Of a stretch of DNA of 64,000 nucleotides, positions 1 to 10,302 are shown one piece after another. Position 1 is the stretch's first letter. Each line of letters begins with the position of its first letter. The DNA lies in the NCBI GenBank assembly GCA_022496185.1, contig WTXG01000011.1, positions 62,001-126,000 of the forward strand. The letters are read 5' to 3'. A program made the position numbers and the translations under genes. This DNA comes from Multifurca ochricompacta (taxonomy: Eukaryota; Basidiomycota; Agaricomycetes; Russulales; Russulaceae). The notes under the pieces are model-generated. The model was not told the origin of the DNA. It was given only the letters and a program-made list of their open reading frames with translations, and ran no database searches.

Positions 1-524
1 TGTTAATGCCATTTATAAATGAAGTTAATATTTCTTTTCTTTTTATTTTATTTTAATTAATTTAAATATATATCCTTTAGGCAATCATGTGGCTCGAAAA
101 GGTAACTTTAACTGCTTGCTTTTATTAATTTAATTCCAAAAGTACCAAAGGGTGTCGCCACTCGAGATGACATTGACAAAACACTTCGCTTGGGAATGAA
201 CCATCCAATGGGTCCTCTACAGCTCGGTTAGTCATCTTATCTTCCCTTTCTTTCTTTCTTTCTTTCTTTCTCATCATCCATTTTCATTCAGCTGACTTGT
301 AAGTCTACACCCGGCTTCTATCTACGTCTTCACACTCTAACCTTCTACCAAATTAACTTTAATTTTTGAGTATCGGCCTTGACACATGTCTCGCAATCCA
401 GCAAACTCTCTACGCAGGTACTGGAGACTCAAAATATCGTCCCAGTGTCCTGCTCGAGCGCATGGTCGACGCACAGTGGCTCGGACGCAAGAACGGGAAA
501 GGCTTCTACGAATACAATGATTGA
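1..524 (+). CDS. 3-hydroxyacyl-CoA dehydrogenase, C-terminal part (5' end outside window)
   Basis: Only the 3' end of this gene is in the window. It encodes the C-terminal domain of an NAD-dependent 3-hydroxyacyl-CoA (3-hydroxybutyryl-CoA) dehydrogenase, which oxidises 3-hydroxyacyl-CoA in fatty acid or butyrate metabolism. A small exon at about 81-101 gives AIMWLEK. The next exon (from about 146) carries the family signature [20 protein letters not shown], and after two short introns (the first holding a TTTC microsatellite) the reading resumes as [19 protein letters not shown]. It ends [10 protein letters not shown] with TGA at 522-524. These blocks form the dimerisation domain of the family; the NAD-binding half must lie upstream. 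Joining the first two exons in frame seems to need one extra A, like other breaks in this window. Family assignment is secure; mitochondrial, peroxisomal or cytosolic location cannot be judged without the N-terminus. Confidence 0.9.
247..271. repeat. TTTC microsatellite inside an intron
   Basis: About six tandem TTTC units lie in the intron of the 3-hydroxyacyl-CoA dehydrogenase gene. They extend its polypyrimidine tract. No function is implied. Confidence 0.9.
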
Positions 525-800
525 TTTGGACATACGATAGTTTAACCCTGTGCCCAGACCTATCCTCCTATCTTTCGAGAAGGGTTGAGTTTGCGGCACA
601 TTTGCTAGATCACAGTATCAACAACTCATCACGCAGTCATTGCAACCAGTCGCCTTAACCTCTCACTTCGCTTGATAATGGCCAACAGCAAGTGTCCGAT
701 ACCAGATTAAGGGTGGATTTTAAATTACATTTTATCTCTCTAATCCTCCCCCCCCCCTCATTCCACCAGACCAAGCCAAGCATCTTTCACCTCCTGCTGT
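525..800. other. intergenic, convergent 3' ends
   Basis: This stretch separates the plus-strand dehydrogenase from a minus-strand unknown gene. It holds AT-rich sequence at about 715-740 and a run of C at about 748-757. I see no gene or clear element in it. Confidence 0.5.
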
Positions 801-1297
801 CTATTCAGGGTGGCAGGTAAACACACTGCGCGCTGCTGTCGAGATCTTCCGCCCAAAGGCGCGAAAGCCGGTAGGCTTTCCCGAACCGGTGTGTGTGTGT
901 CGAATAACAATAGGTTCCGCTTCTGTCTCACGCTCGTTCGGAAGCATGCTTGAGCGTGCACCACCAATCACCACGCCAGTAGCGGATGGTAGTGGAAGCC
1001 CTTTCTCGTCAAAGATGGCCGCGTACCGGCGCGTCTGGCCACGGCGTTCTGGAAGGCGCGCACGCTTCCCATGGAGGATCTGTCAGGTGATGCCCACAAA
1101 GCGTCAACACAACTCGCATGAGGAGCAAAGCGATTCCTGCGTCCACTAACCGAGTCAAGGGTCTCTCTGTCCTCGAACGACAGGTCGTCTATTGCTACCG
1201 GTCTGGGATGGGGATAGTTACGATATACACTCTCTGTCGTAGAGTCATCTCCGTCTAGCTGCGGATATGGCGCGCAGACGAACTGTTCAGTGTGCAT
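801..1297 (-). CDS. hypothetical protein, probably a real but unrecognised gene
   Basis: I do not recognise this protein. The minus strand is open from an ATG at 1297. Codon use looks coding through a hydrophilic N-terminus (QFVCAPYPQLDGDD, then YRNYPHPRPVAIDDLSFEDR). Near 1070 the coding frame seems to shift by one base, after which it continues as RRYAAIFDEKGLPLPSATG and ARSSMLPNERETEAEP and ends CHPE with TAG at 801-803. An alternative frame runs on to 758 and ends in a charged segment, so the C-terminus is uncertain. No signal peptide or membrane segment is evident. The gene lies 320 bases downstream of the glucosidase II gene on the same strand. The shift has the same character as other likely sequencing errors here. 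Protein-coding status is an inference from composition only. Confidence 0.45.
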
Positions 1298-1619
1298 TCT
1301 TGGTTAATTATATCGCTGACAACAGTTTACGCGATTGGCCAAATGAGAAGAGGCGATTATGGCTAATAGTTTTGACCTCCAATTCCCTGCTATACCTAGT
1401 GTTCTTATAGTTCATCGTGTGGCACGTCCACAGTACCTGCGGCCGCAGCCAAAACAATGTGGTTGGTGAGTGAGCACGCATTGGAGGCATCAGGGTGGTG
1501 CATGAATTCCTTTGTCAAAAGCAGAAACAATTTCCAGGAACGTGACAACCTAACCACGTCGCCACAGCTATGAAATTGCGAAGAGTTATGATTGTCTCTC
1601 CGCACATATGGTGCGCATA
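1298..1619. other. intergenic, no feature seen
   Basis: This lies between the stop codon of glucosidase II alpha and the start of the small unknown gene, both on the minus strand. It should hold the terminator of the first and the promoter of the second. Short open frames here look like noise. Confidence 0.5.
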
Positions 1620-4600
1620 CTAAAGTGTAATCCGAATAGCCCAATCCTTGGTAACGCCAAGGCTGGATCCTTGATCGTCAGCACGCTCGCAACACCGTCC
1701 CTTTCATCCGCCGCGGCCACACCTAGCGCGTACTCCCACTCAAGGTCACGGCCCCCTTCGACAACAACGCGCTTGGGTCTACCTGGTAGGCCGAGAATGA
1801 CAACCCTCTCGACGCGCACGGATGCCATGCCAGTCTGGAACGGGTTCTCCGGGCGGAAATCCGCGATGGCGTTACCCTCAACCGCGGCAAGGGGTGTGGC
1901 GAGAGCCAAGTCTGTGTTCGAAAAGCGCAACTCAGTGCCTTGCGAGATCTTATCCACAGATAGACTACGCCATGCGAGGTGCCCATCCTTGTATGCGTAC
2001 GTCACTCCGTCGTCGAGATAAAGCTCGCCTTGCGCGGTCATTGAGCTGTCAAGCGCAACACGCAGGGTGAATGGGTCACGGTGCATGAGTGAGGAGCGCG
2101 GCGCGGGCGCTCACGCGTCGGAATGATGGATCCTCCGCGGACCAGAAGCGGGACCTGATGCAAGTCCGCCGGAACCGTCACGCTCTTGCCCTTCGATGAG
2201 CCCCGATACGTTTGATATGTGAAATAGTCATAGTAAACCTTCGCGGGTAAGAAAATACACAACACAAGATCGAGCAAAATTAGATACCTTATCCTCGGGA
2301 GGTAAACGTTCTCTTGTGTCACCCCTGGGCGAGTGACGGTTTTGCAAGTAAACCAGAGTTGCCGACAAAGAACTGATCATCAATAGAAAAGCCCGCTTCG
2401 TCTTGGGGGAACATCACATAGTGAGGGCTGTAAGGCAGATCGTGAATAGGAAGAAGGCTCCGCAGTAATTAAGCCACGAACCGAAAATGGGAAGTCCGGT
2501 GACACTCGCCTCATGGAAAGCAGTATACCATACAGGAAGGAGCGAGTAGCGTAGCCGCAGAATGTTACGTACAGTGCTCTTGTATGGCTCGTTGAGGAGA
2601 TATGGTTCGCGGCGCTTGCTGTCCAGGTGTGCGTGTGCACGGAAAAACGGCGAGAACGCGCCGACCCAATACCAGCGCACAAGCATTTCCGGCTCAGGAT
2701 TACCGAAGAATCCACCGACGTCAGCTACAGTCTTGTCAGCGCGACCGATCAGGATGGGAAGGTAGAAAAGGCTGACATCCGGCGAAGGTCATGCCTGCGA
2801 TGCCGTTCGTGAGGACCATCTTAATGCCAACGGCCATGTGGTCCCAGGTGCCGAGGTTGTCGCCTGTCCACATGGCGCCGTAGCGCTGCGATCCAGCGAA
2901 GAAGGAACGTGTAAGCACGAATGGCCGTTTTGGCGTCTTGCCGCGGGCGATGAGGGCCTCGGAAGTGATCCTTGGAAGCAACATTCCGTTGATATTGTGG
3001 ATATCGCGATGTTCCCAACTACCATAATGGATCAAGTCTTTGGGCATGGTGATTTCGGGGCCGTTGAACACGGACGGCTGGATGTAGTGAGGTTGTCGGC
3101 ATCAAAGCTAGCTGGGGAGTGAACATGTTGCACACCTCATTCATATCGTTCCAAATGTAAATATCCTCTGTACTCTGCGTCCACGACCATGAGATCCTTC
3201 GGTTATCTTAAAGAGGGATTTCCAAAAGTCCCAACTGGCTGGATTAAAGAAGTCGACCCAGGAACTACTACCCGGCCAGCACCACCCTTCATAATCGTCC
3301 TTTCCATCCTTTTGTTTCACAAGGATGCCAAGTTCCTGCGCCTGCTTGTAGACAGGGTAATCGTTTGTGCGCTTCAGGTGTGGGTCCACAATTACAACCA
3401 TCTAAGAGGGGGGGTATTAGAAACTTATTTCGACCGATGGAGTAACGATTGACTTTACGGCCCAAAGCAGCGACTTCGTTGGTCATCTCCACTGGGTCCG
3501 GGAAATTTTTCTTGTCCCATATCATATATTGGTGATCCTTGGAATACTCAATGTCCAGCCAAAGAACGTCAAAAGGTATATCTTCCTCGTCGAAGCGCTT
3601 CTGTACACCACGGATGTCGTCTGAGCTGACATAATTCCAGCGGCACTGGTGGTACCCCAGTGCCCATTGGGCTGGTAAAGGCGCCGTACCGGTGAGGCCA
3701 CTGTACTGGCGGAATACTTTCGAAGGAGAAGGGCCGGGAAGGATGAAGAGGTCTAGGATTCCTGATTCGGAAATCCAATGTGTGTCAGTAGATTGTGCAG
3801 TTGGGTGCGCGACATCAATCCACGTCTCGGAGCCGATGGCATTGAAGATAGCAACGGTTGAGTTTCCGGAATGCGCATGCATCACGGGATCGTTCCATAA
3901 AGAGAGGTTGTTCCCGAGGCGAGGTACTCGAAGACGTCGGCATTATAGAAACGATAAGGATCGCTGAAAAACGGGTCTTCGCCAGTAGTGGTAGGGAGGT
4001 CGAGAGAGGTAGCATGCTGGGGAATACCGTAAACATGGCCGTGATGTGGGAAATCAATATCAAGGGACAAGGATTCGGGACCTGATGATCACCGTCAGAA
4101 GTGCGACGCGAAAAGTGGGAGCGGATCCAGACATACCTTTCGGTTTGCTGTCTGTCCATGAGCCAAAAGATTCTTCCCAAAAAGCATCTTCAGAGTCGCC
4201 TTCAAACCAGGCATTCGGGTTGGCTTCGAGAACTTTTTGCGCGTCTGAGCCCTCTTCAGAAGTCTCCACTTTGGGCTCCTCGATGGTACTGTTCCTGAAA
4301 TGCTCCATGTGCAGCAGGCCACGACCATTGACGACCACCTGTTCCCTCCCATTCTTGTTGAGAACAAGGCGGAGAGGCTTGAAGTCCAAAACCACTTCGT
4401 GCTCTAGTTGTTGTCCGAACGTTGCCCGTGCATCAGACACACCCACTTTCCATTGGGTATGAGTGCTAATGGAAGGCTCTGCGACTAATGCCCACTTGGC
4501 GGCTTCATCATAACGTTTCTTCACACCATCGACTTCGTCCATGCGCACGCGAACAACGCCATCTTCGAGTACGTGGACCTCGAGGCTGAACTTGATGTTC

Positions 4601-4854
4601 GGGTAGAGCTCAGACTCGACTCCAGTAATCAGTGATGCACGGCCAGGGGTAAGAAATAGGGATTGGGCATCCACAGAGTAAGGTGAGTGCCAAATATCGG
4701 CATTGTCGTTTGCACGAGAGGCGAGAGCGCGTCCACGTCGACAGAAACCGGATTGAGAGCAGGTTTTAAAATCACCTGCCTTGAAAGGGGCGACGGAAGG
4801 GATAGATGCGAGTAAGAGAAGGGAGGTTGAAAGTGCTGAGACAAACACCTTCAT
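1620..4854 (-). CDS. ROT2: ER alpha-glucosidase II, catalytic alpha subunit (GH31)
   Basis: This enzyme trims the two inner glucoses from N-glycans on nascent glycoproteins in the ER and so controls the calnexin cycle. The ATG at 4854 starts a signal peptide (MKVFVSALSTSLLLLASIPS). The mature N-terminus FKTCSQSGFCRRGR is typical of glucosidase II alpha. An N-terminal beta-sandwich with PHHGHVYGIPQHA follows. The GH31 barrel contains WLDIEYSKDHQYMIWD, the nucleophile block YIWNDMNE/PSVF split by an intron, and the acid-base block MWTGDNLGTWDHM. Then come SDVGGFFGNPEPEMLVRWYW and the C-terminal sandwich (PADLHQVPLLVRGGSIIP). It ends KDWAIRI..., TAG at 1620-1622. At least five short introns are present. 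Six one-base losses (near 1652, 2095, 2296, 2338, 3187 and 3888) break the frame although conservation continues on both sides; I read these as sequence errors. It has no retention signal of its own and normally relies on the beta subunit. Confidence 0.93.
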
Positions 4855-5024
4855 TGTCTCTTTTTCTCCCTTCCTCGTGCTCGTGTATGTTAACGCTCAA
4901 CAGGTTTAGGCGTTCAGCAGCTTTCTTCAGTTCAGGATTTCAGAAAACGTGTCCCTCCAATGGGCGGCTTAACCGGGCCGGGCCGTTGGCTACCTTTGCT
5001 ATCTCTCTATCTCTAACCTGCCTT

Positions 5025-5402
5025 CTACTCTACGCTAGTACCAGTGCAGAACAGCAAGACGGTCTCTGGGCCAAGCTATCCTGCCTGAGGCGCGATATCG
5101 TCCCAGGTTATTGTGGCATGAAATCCCTTCCCGCGTACGTCGACCACGATAGCTGGCCCAATTAGCAACGATGGGTCCACATCGGAGATTGTAGCAGAAC
5201 CCTCGATGAAATGTATGGGTGGTGCGTCAAGGTGGGTGCCGGTGTGGAGTCCAAAGGTGACCCGCGAGACGTTAAATTCACCTTGTGCAAGGAAAAGAAC
5301 CCGCTCGGAGTCGAACATCGGATGGCCAGTACAGTAGCTGAAGCCACTCCGTGTGAGTGGGTGACTCAGGTCAATGATCCTCTTGCGTGCGGGGGCTGAC
5401 AT
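5025..5402 (-). pseudogene. truncated cyclase-family (kynurenine formamidase-like) pseudogene
   Basis: Starting at MSAPARKRIIDLSHPL (ATG at 5402), this gives the N-terminal half of a metal-dependent hydrolase of the cyclase family (PF04199), which includes kynurenine formamidases. The metal-binding motif HTGTHLDAPPIHF is intact. The frame stops at TAG (5076-5078) after DDIAPQAG. Beyond the stop, the same frame still reads LGPETVLLFCTGTSVE, which matches the expected next family block (PG-T-VLF-TGW), before a second TAG at 5025-5027. The remaining 90 or so residues are missing, because the upstream region of glucosidase II begins here. So it has a nonsense codon and a lost C-terminal third. 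An intact paralogue lies 1 kb away on the same strand (6411-7151), which suggests tandem duplication followed by decay. An upstream in-frame ATG at 5459 would add 19 residues. Confidence 0.75.
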
Positions 5403-6410
5403 GTTTGCTGCGCACAGACCTCTGAGAGCCGGTGCTTTTGATGTGGAGGTCAGTGGCATCCAAGTATGGTATCAACCAAGCCGTCGATTTCTGGGCTGAT
5501 CACGTATTCTTGTACGTTGGCGGTCCAGTCGGCTTGGCATGCGATGAACACAATCTGGGCTCAATCTTAAAAAAAAACAGATGCGGAGAACGAAGAGGGA
5601 CAGAAACAGAGACTAATGAGAAAGTTTGGCTGAGATTGATAGGAATAAGTACATGCCATAGTTGAAACGGGTCACGGCCCGCCGTTGAACTTGCGCGCAC
5701 GCATGACCAGAATCTGTAATTCCTTCCTAGGAAGAATCGACAGAGTTAGCGCGAGCAACGTAATATGGCCCATGAAAGAGAACGACAAAAGGTCAGAGAG
5801 AAGATATTGCGCCTGTGAGTTACATACAAGGCATTTCACACATTGACGTAGGTGTCGCAGGACGCCAACTCATGTCAGATAGATATAATTATCGATACAT
5901 ATACCGCTCATCCTGGGTCGTATTATCAGGCACATGAAACTAAGAATTCCTCACCTAGCTTCATTTAGTTGTTGCTTGTGGGAATGGCCTTCTCCCTGCG
6001 ATGTTCGCATTGGGCCTAGATGCGCGGCGGTGATATGCCCTGACATCCCTGTAAACTCAACTCAAGCCACATGGACGGTCTTGCTGATTCATATAACCAA
6101 GGTTAACATGAGTAGATAGGTACTAGAAGCGTCTGGATAGGAGTAAATTAGGATCCGGAATGCATGAGGAACCCAAATAGAAAGCACAACCGACGAAGGG
6201 GCAGGGTGCCTCCATATCAGCCAAACGCAAAACCCGTAAAACCTCCCATTATGTCTTGCTTTACAAACATCGCATACCGATTGTGTAGATGCCAATCATA
6301 GAAGCCGTGAGGGCCAGTAATCTCCTGACATCGTGTGAAGACTTTGTGTAAAGGGTCCAAGTCAACACATCGCGTAGTCGGACACTCTGGAGGAGCAGAA
6401 AGCTCACAGG
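5403..6410. other. gene-free stretch between the two cyclase copies
   Basis: About 1 kb without a supported gene. It should contain the promoter of the truncated cyclase and the 3' end of the intact one. A poly-T tract on the minus strand lies at about 5571-5578. Open frames here are short and show no conserved motif. Confidence 0.5.
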
Positions 6411-7151
6411 TCACGAAAAGAACCCTCGAGGCTGTAGCCATGCAACCGCCCTTACCGGCGAGGCGTCGCACCCCGCTACCTTCAGGGGGAGCACGCTAAC
6501 AATCACCTCGGCATCAGGTATTGCGGCATCCTGTGCGGCCAGAAGTGTGTCCAGTTTGTCAAATTTTCAACGATAAGCCTGCCAGCTCCAAGAATGGCCA
6601 TGTGGGCGCCAAAGTCGGACACACCCTCGTCTTCCGTCTCTGCACTGGGGCCAACCACAGGGGACTGATCAGGACTCATCGTGTCTGTGCCGACGAGCGA
6701 ACGCCGAGCGCGACTAGGCGCTCCGCGACGTCTGTCGCGAGCCAAGGATGGTCGAAGTAGAGCCGGAATTCGAGTGAGCGGTACTATCCCAGTAGCGACT
6801 CCACCCCGTCTGGAACAGCACCGCGATGCCAGGACGGATGCGGTCGGCTACTGGCTCGATGGCATCCCAGGTGATGCACTCGCGTGACTTCTTGTAAGAG
6901 ACGTCAATTACAAAGGCGGGGAGTATGAACGTGCTGAGGGGAAGTTGATCGATGGTTGCGCCATTGGTAACAAAATGGGAGGGTGCATCGACGTGTGTGC
7001 CAACATGTGATGAACATGACAGAGCATGGACGGAGTAACCGTCTCGGGGAACTGTGCAAGCTTGCTGTATTGAGAAGGGTGGGTCTCCAGGATAGACAAG
7101 AACATTCGAGTCGAGTGATTGAGTGAGGTCAATGAGCGTCCTTGACGTCAT
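6411..7151 (-). CDS. cyclase-family metal-dependent hydrolase (kynurenine formamidase-like)
   Basis: This is the intact paralogue of the broken gene at 5025-5402. I start it at the ATG at 7151 (MTSRTLIDLTQSLDSNVLVY), where family similarity begins; an upstream in-frame ATG at 7250 would add 33 unlikely residues. The metal-binding motif is SSHVGTHVDAPSHF. Then come AFVIDVSYKKSRECITWDAI, the block RPGIAVLFQTGWSRYW, the block VGTDTMSPDQ and the C-terminal block VLPLKVAGCDASPVRAVAWL, ending TGA at 6411-6413. Two one-base breaks, near 6740 and 6562, interrupt the frame while the family order stays intact. Members hydrolyse N-formylkynurenine or related cyclic amide or lactone substrates. The exact substrate cannot be told from sequence, and no tryptophan-pathway genes are adjacent. 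Confidence 0.82.
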
Positions 7152-7255
7152 GTGTGTGTGAGTGTGAGCGCTGAAGACAACTTGAAGGTCGACCAAACTA
7201 AGGTGCCCCTTGGATTTATTAACCTTTATCATTATCATTGGATCGGTCATTATTA

Positions 7256-8571
7256 CTATGCTACTTCCACCACGTCCTTCCCGGACACCACTACTTCCCC
7301 CACTGATGATATCGATATCGTCCCCTTGATGTACATCTCTGCATGCACTTTCGCAAACTTCTCGGCTGTGCGACTCTCTATGGCACGTGACTGCATATGT
7401 GCCCTCTGCGCTCCGATGACACAGGTTGGTCGTAGTACGGTCTCATATTTTACAGCGTGTGTACGCACCAGAGCAAACTCAGTTCCACGATATATGAAAC
7501 CCCAAATTTCCTTGAATTCGGCATCAACTTTGTGAATACCGTATTTCGCAAGGCAGTCGCTCGCAGCCCGCTTGACCACCTACGTTGTATTAATTTTTGG
7601 GTAAGCAGAAAAAAAGACAATGCCACGACTAACTGTCTTGTTCGCTTTCTCAAGTTCCTTGGAGATATCTGATACTTTGTCTTTACCCTTTAGATCTGGT
7701 AGCGACGGAACTTTGAATACGTCATCTTGCACAGTCTTTGCTCGTGAAAATAACTTGGGTCTGTTAGTGCCTCCAATCACATCTGCTGAAGGCATGCGTG
7801 TCATGACGTCGCGCGCATTCTGAAGTACTGCTTCATCTTTCCGTCGTTTCAGCTTGGTAGAGGGTGACTCCTCGGCACGACGCTTTTTGGTGTACACGAG
7901 CACTGGAGGGAAACGAGGGGAGGGGTCATCGGGACGGGGCGGTCGTGGCTGTAGCACAGCAGGCACTACGAGAATCCGTGCAGCACGGAGCTCTAGAGTG
8001 GGGAGTTTGTTGGGAGAAGCTGAAGAGGATCGAGTGAAATGATCCGCTTCGGGAAGTTGACCATATATAAGGATGTCCGATGCGTCCTGGCTGTCTGCGT
8101 GGTGGAACGTTTGCGTCCGTGATAACCTATGGAAACAAGAAGTGCGCACCGGGGTCACCGAGCGTGACGCGGATGCCGATGTCTGTTTGGCTGAGAGGGG
8201 AAGTAATCGGAGCAGAGCAGAGCAGGTTCTCGAAGTAGAGACGGGTTATAAATGCTGAAGGATGAATGTCTCTGTCAATATGTAAGATTATTTTTTCTTC
8301 CGTTTGAAACATCAACGCACATATCAACTTCAGCTGTCTTGTCCAAGTGAACAGCATCGACTCTGGAGGTCCCACATAGAGCCAAGGTCCGTCCTCGCAT
8401 GCTTTCCAACGCGAGAGCCAACGGATTTTGGAGCAAGTTGACGCTGGGACTACGTGTATTATCAATAGGTAGGGTAAAGGACAGGCCCTCGAGAAGAAGC
8501 CGCGAGTCTGTGACCGAGAGAGAACCTCGAAAGAGAAGACGGTGACTTTGGGGAGTGTATGCATGGGTCAT
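7256..8571 (-). CDS. Sld7-like DNA replication initiation protein
   Basis: The protein starts at ATG 8571 (MTHAYTPQSHRLLFRGSLSV). It has an N-terminal beta-rich region (LLLEGLSFTLPI, then ALALESMRGRTLALCG), a middle part with TRLYFENLLC and TDIGIRVTLGDPG, a basic Ser/Pro-rich linker (KKRRAEESPSTKLKRRKDEA) and a C-terminal helical domain: KVSDISKELEKANKT, an intron, then VVKRAASDCLAKYGIHKVDA and FKEIWGFIYRGTEFAL. A last 63-nt intron precedes RAHMQSRAIESRTAEKFAKV and a stop at 7256-7258. The C-terminal block resembles the Sld7 C-terminal domain of fungi, where Sld7 binds Sld3 and helps load Cdc45 at origins. Assignment rests on that domain and on overall layout, so the exact role is inferred. 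One frame change in the middle is probably an intron or a sequence error. Confidence 0.65.
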
Positions 8572-8933
8572 CAGCTTGGTAGGTTCATTGATTTGTTTTG
8601 ATTTGCAGTGTAGTGACCCAGATGTGATGGCCACTTGGATGGCATAGCCACATGTAGGTGTAGATGTACAAGTGCTGCTGCCTGTGATCCATGCACGAAA
8701 CACGCGTATTGAACACGCGTACTGACACGCGTTATGCGTTATTTGTCCTTGTTAGTTATTATGCCACATCCGCCACATCCACACGACACACGGCACAAGC
8801 ACAGGGTCCAGGGCCAATCTCTTTATTATTTAAAATGATCATGACTACCGTGGGGTGGTAGAGTAGAAAGGGCAGACCTACTTCCTCCCATACATCTTCT
8901 TAGCGCATTTCACACAACAGAGCATGATGTCGA
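8572..8933. other. divergent intergenic region (Sld7-like / unknown)
   Basis: This 360-base stretch separates a minus-strand and a plus-strand gene and should hold both promoters. Three ACACGCG(T/...)-like units lie at about 8699-8733 (acacgcgtat, acacgcgtac, acacgcgtta). The core ACGCGT is the MluI cell-cycle box bound by MBF/SBF in yeasts, which would suit a replication gene; that link is inference. Confidence 0.5.
8698..8735. promoter_or_regulatory. three ACGCGT boxes upstream of the Sld7-like gene
   Basis: Three copies of (a/g)(a/c)ACGCGT occur within 38 bases, about 130-165 bases upstream of the Sld7-like start codon. ACGCGT is the known MBF (Mbp1-Swi6) G1/S element of ascomycete yeasts. 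Clustering in front of a putative replication factor is what would be expected of G1/S control. The sites are visible; the regulation is inferred. Confidence 0.5.
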
Positions 8934-9768
8934 TTAAAGAGTCGGTCAGTCTTCATTCTCTTTCATGCAGGGTGTGCATATACTTAACGTCAGTCGCTTG
9001 ACTATAGGACTCTTCTTCATCTGACATCACTCGTCACCCTTACGTCCGTCCCCCCCTGAGGATTAATATTACACCTACTCCCAAACATTGGGTTCTTGCA
9101 TCCGATGATAATGACCTCGATATCAATGAAGAAGACGGCTATATACTATCGGCGAACGGTAAAGCTTCTGTATCGGGTATATTTGCCCAGTGCGACGCTT
9201 TGTCAGGGATTAGCGACGCGAGTCCGGGACGCCTACGCATTAAGCCACAGATGTTACATCGCCGACATGTATTGAGCAATGTAACTTCACCCACGGTGAG
9301 CGACATGACCCCTACCGTAAGTTTCTTCTCCCCTACATCAATCGAAGGCTCTTCTGAGAAATTCCTCCTTCAGTCTTCCTCCCGTCCCCGCTTCCGTGAT
9401 ATGCTTCCTCCTACACCCTCTTCCCCGACAGGGATACAGACTTCAAGAACCTTTTCAATAGCCTTCGTGAACGCAGTGCTCTACCCGCGACGCAGGTTAC
9501 TTACCTCACACAGAAAGAAGTTCTTAAAGTGTCTCTTGTCTCACCACCCCCGACACCAATAGTGTCGCGCACACCTACGTCCCCCCGCCAGTCACGACCA
9601 ATCCTCCACGTGAAGACGGCCTCTCCTGCTGGGACGAGCCCTCCGCCTCCCACGCCCGCCCTGTCCTCTCCGAGCGCCGTGCAGTTTAGACCCTCAGGAC
9701 GTTTGCCGAAGCGCCCAGCCCTTCCTGTCTGGCCCCTCGAATATTATCCACGCGCGGTTGTGGTTTAG
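8934..9768 (+). CDS. hypothetical Ser/Pro-rich protein
   Basis: I do not recognise this protein. It starts MMSIKESVSLHSLSCR at 8934. A short intron (about 8979-9013) leads to DSSSSDITRHPYVRPPLRIN and then an acidic segment, ASDDNDLDINEEDGYILSAN. The middle is rich in Ser, Thr and Pro with possible proline-directed phosphosites (DMLPPTPSSPTG). After a single-base break in a GGG run near 9432, the frame continues as DFKNLFNSLRERSALPATQV and LVSPPPTPIVSRTPTSPRQS, and ends PLEYYPRAVVV with TAG at 9766-9768. No membrane segment or signal peptide is seen. The composition suggests a largely disordered regulatory protein. It is divergent from the Sld7-like gene and may share its promoter region. Confidence 0.6.
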
Positions 9769-10302
9769 TGTTGGATCGATCGATGAAGCCTTCCTTCTTT
9801 GTACTCCTATCGTGCACATTCTCTCGCCGATTTATCGTTACATGTATTCGTGCTGTACCACACTTGAACTTCCTATGTGTCGGTTTTGTATTCCTGGCTG
9901 GAAAGAAGCCTAGAAACCCTTTTTTGCGTGATTGACCAACGGTGCTCAAAACTCAAACCCTTGGCTAAGCTACATAAAAAGTTGCACCACAGCATGGATA
10001 TTTATTCACGGCCCATTTGTAAACAGACAGATACATGGTAACCAAAGTTTGCATATCAGAAAAAAAAATTGCACGATGAAGACGATGAGAAGAAAAAGAA
10101 AGGAAAGTTCAGGGGACCAAGAAGTCCAAGAAGTTAGCGATGGCATACGACAGGGACCAAGACATCAGCATAGGGGTACAAAGTAATAAGTAAGAAGTCG
10201 TGGGGGCGTGGGGTCCATGCAGAATTGTGAAGAGTTAGAGATTTGGATATGATGTGAGGGAGAAGTGTGCCAAGTAAAATACTTTAAAGAGCACTTGGAT
10301 TT
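9769..10302. other. convergent intergenic region
   Basis: This 530-base stretch lies between the 3' ends of two unknown genes. It contains short A-rich runs (about 10063-10070) but no gene or RNA that I can support. Confidence 0.5.

Noticed and set aside
1620..4854. Glucosidase II alpha as a pseudogene because of six frame breaks
   Set aside because: All breaks are one-base losses, mostly in short runs, all catalytic blocks are intact, and unrelated essential genes nearby show the same pattern.
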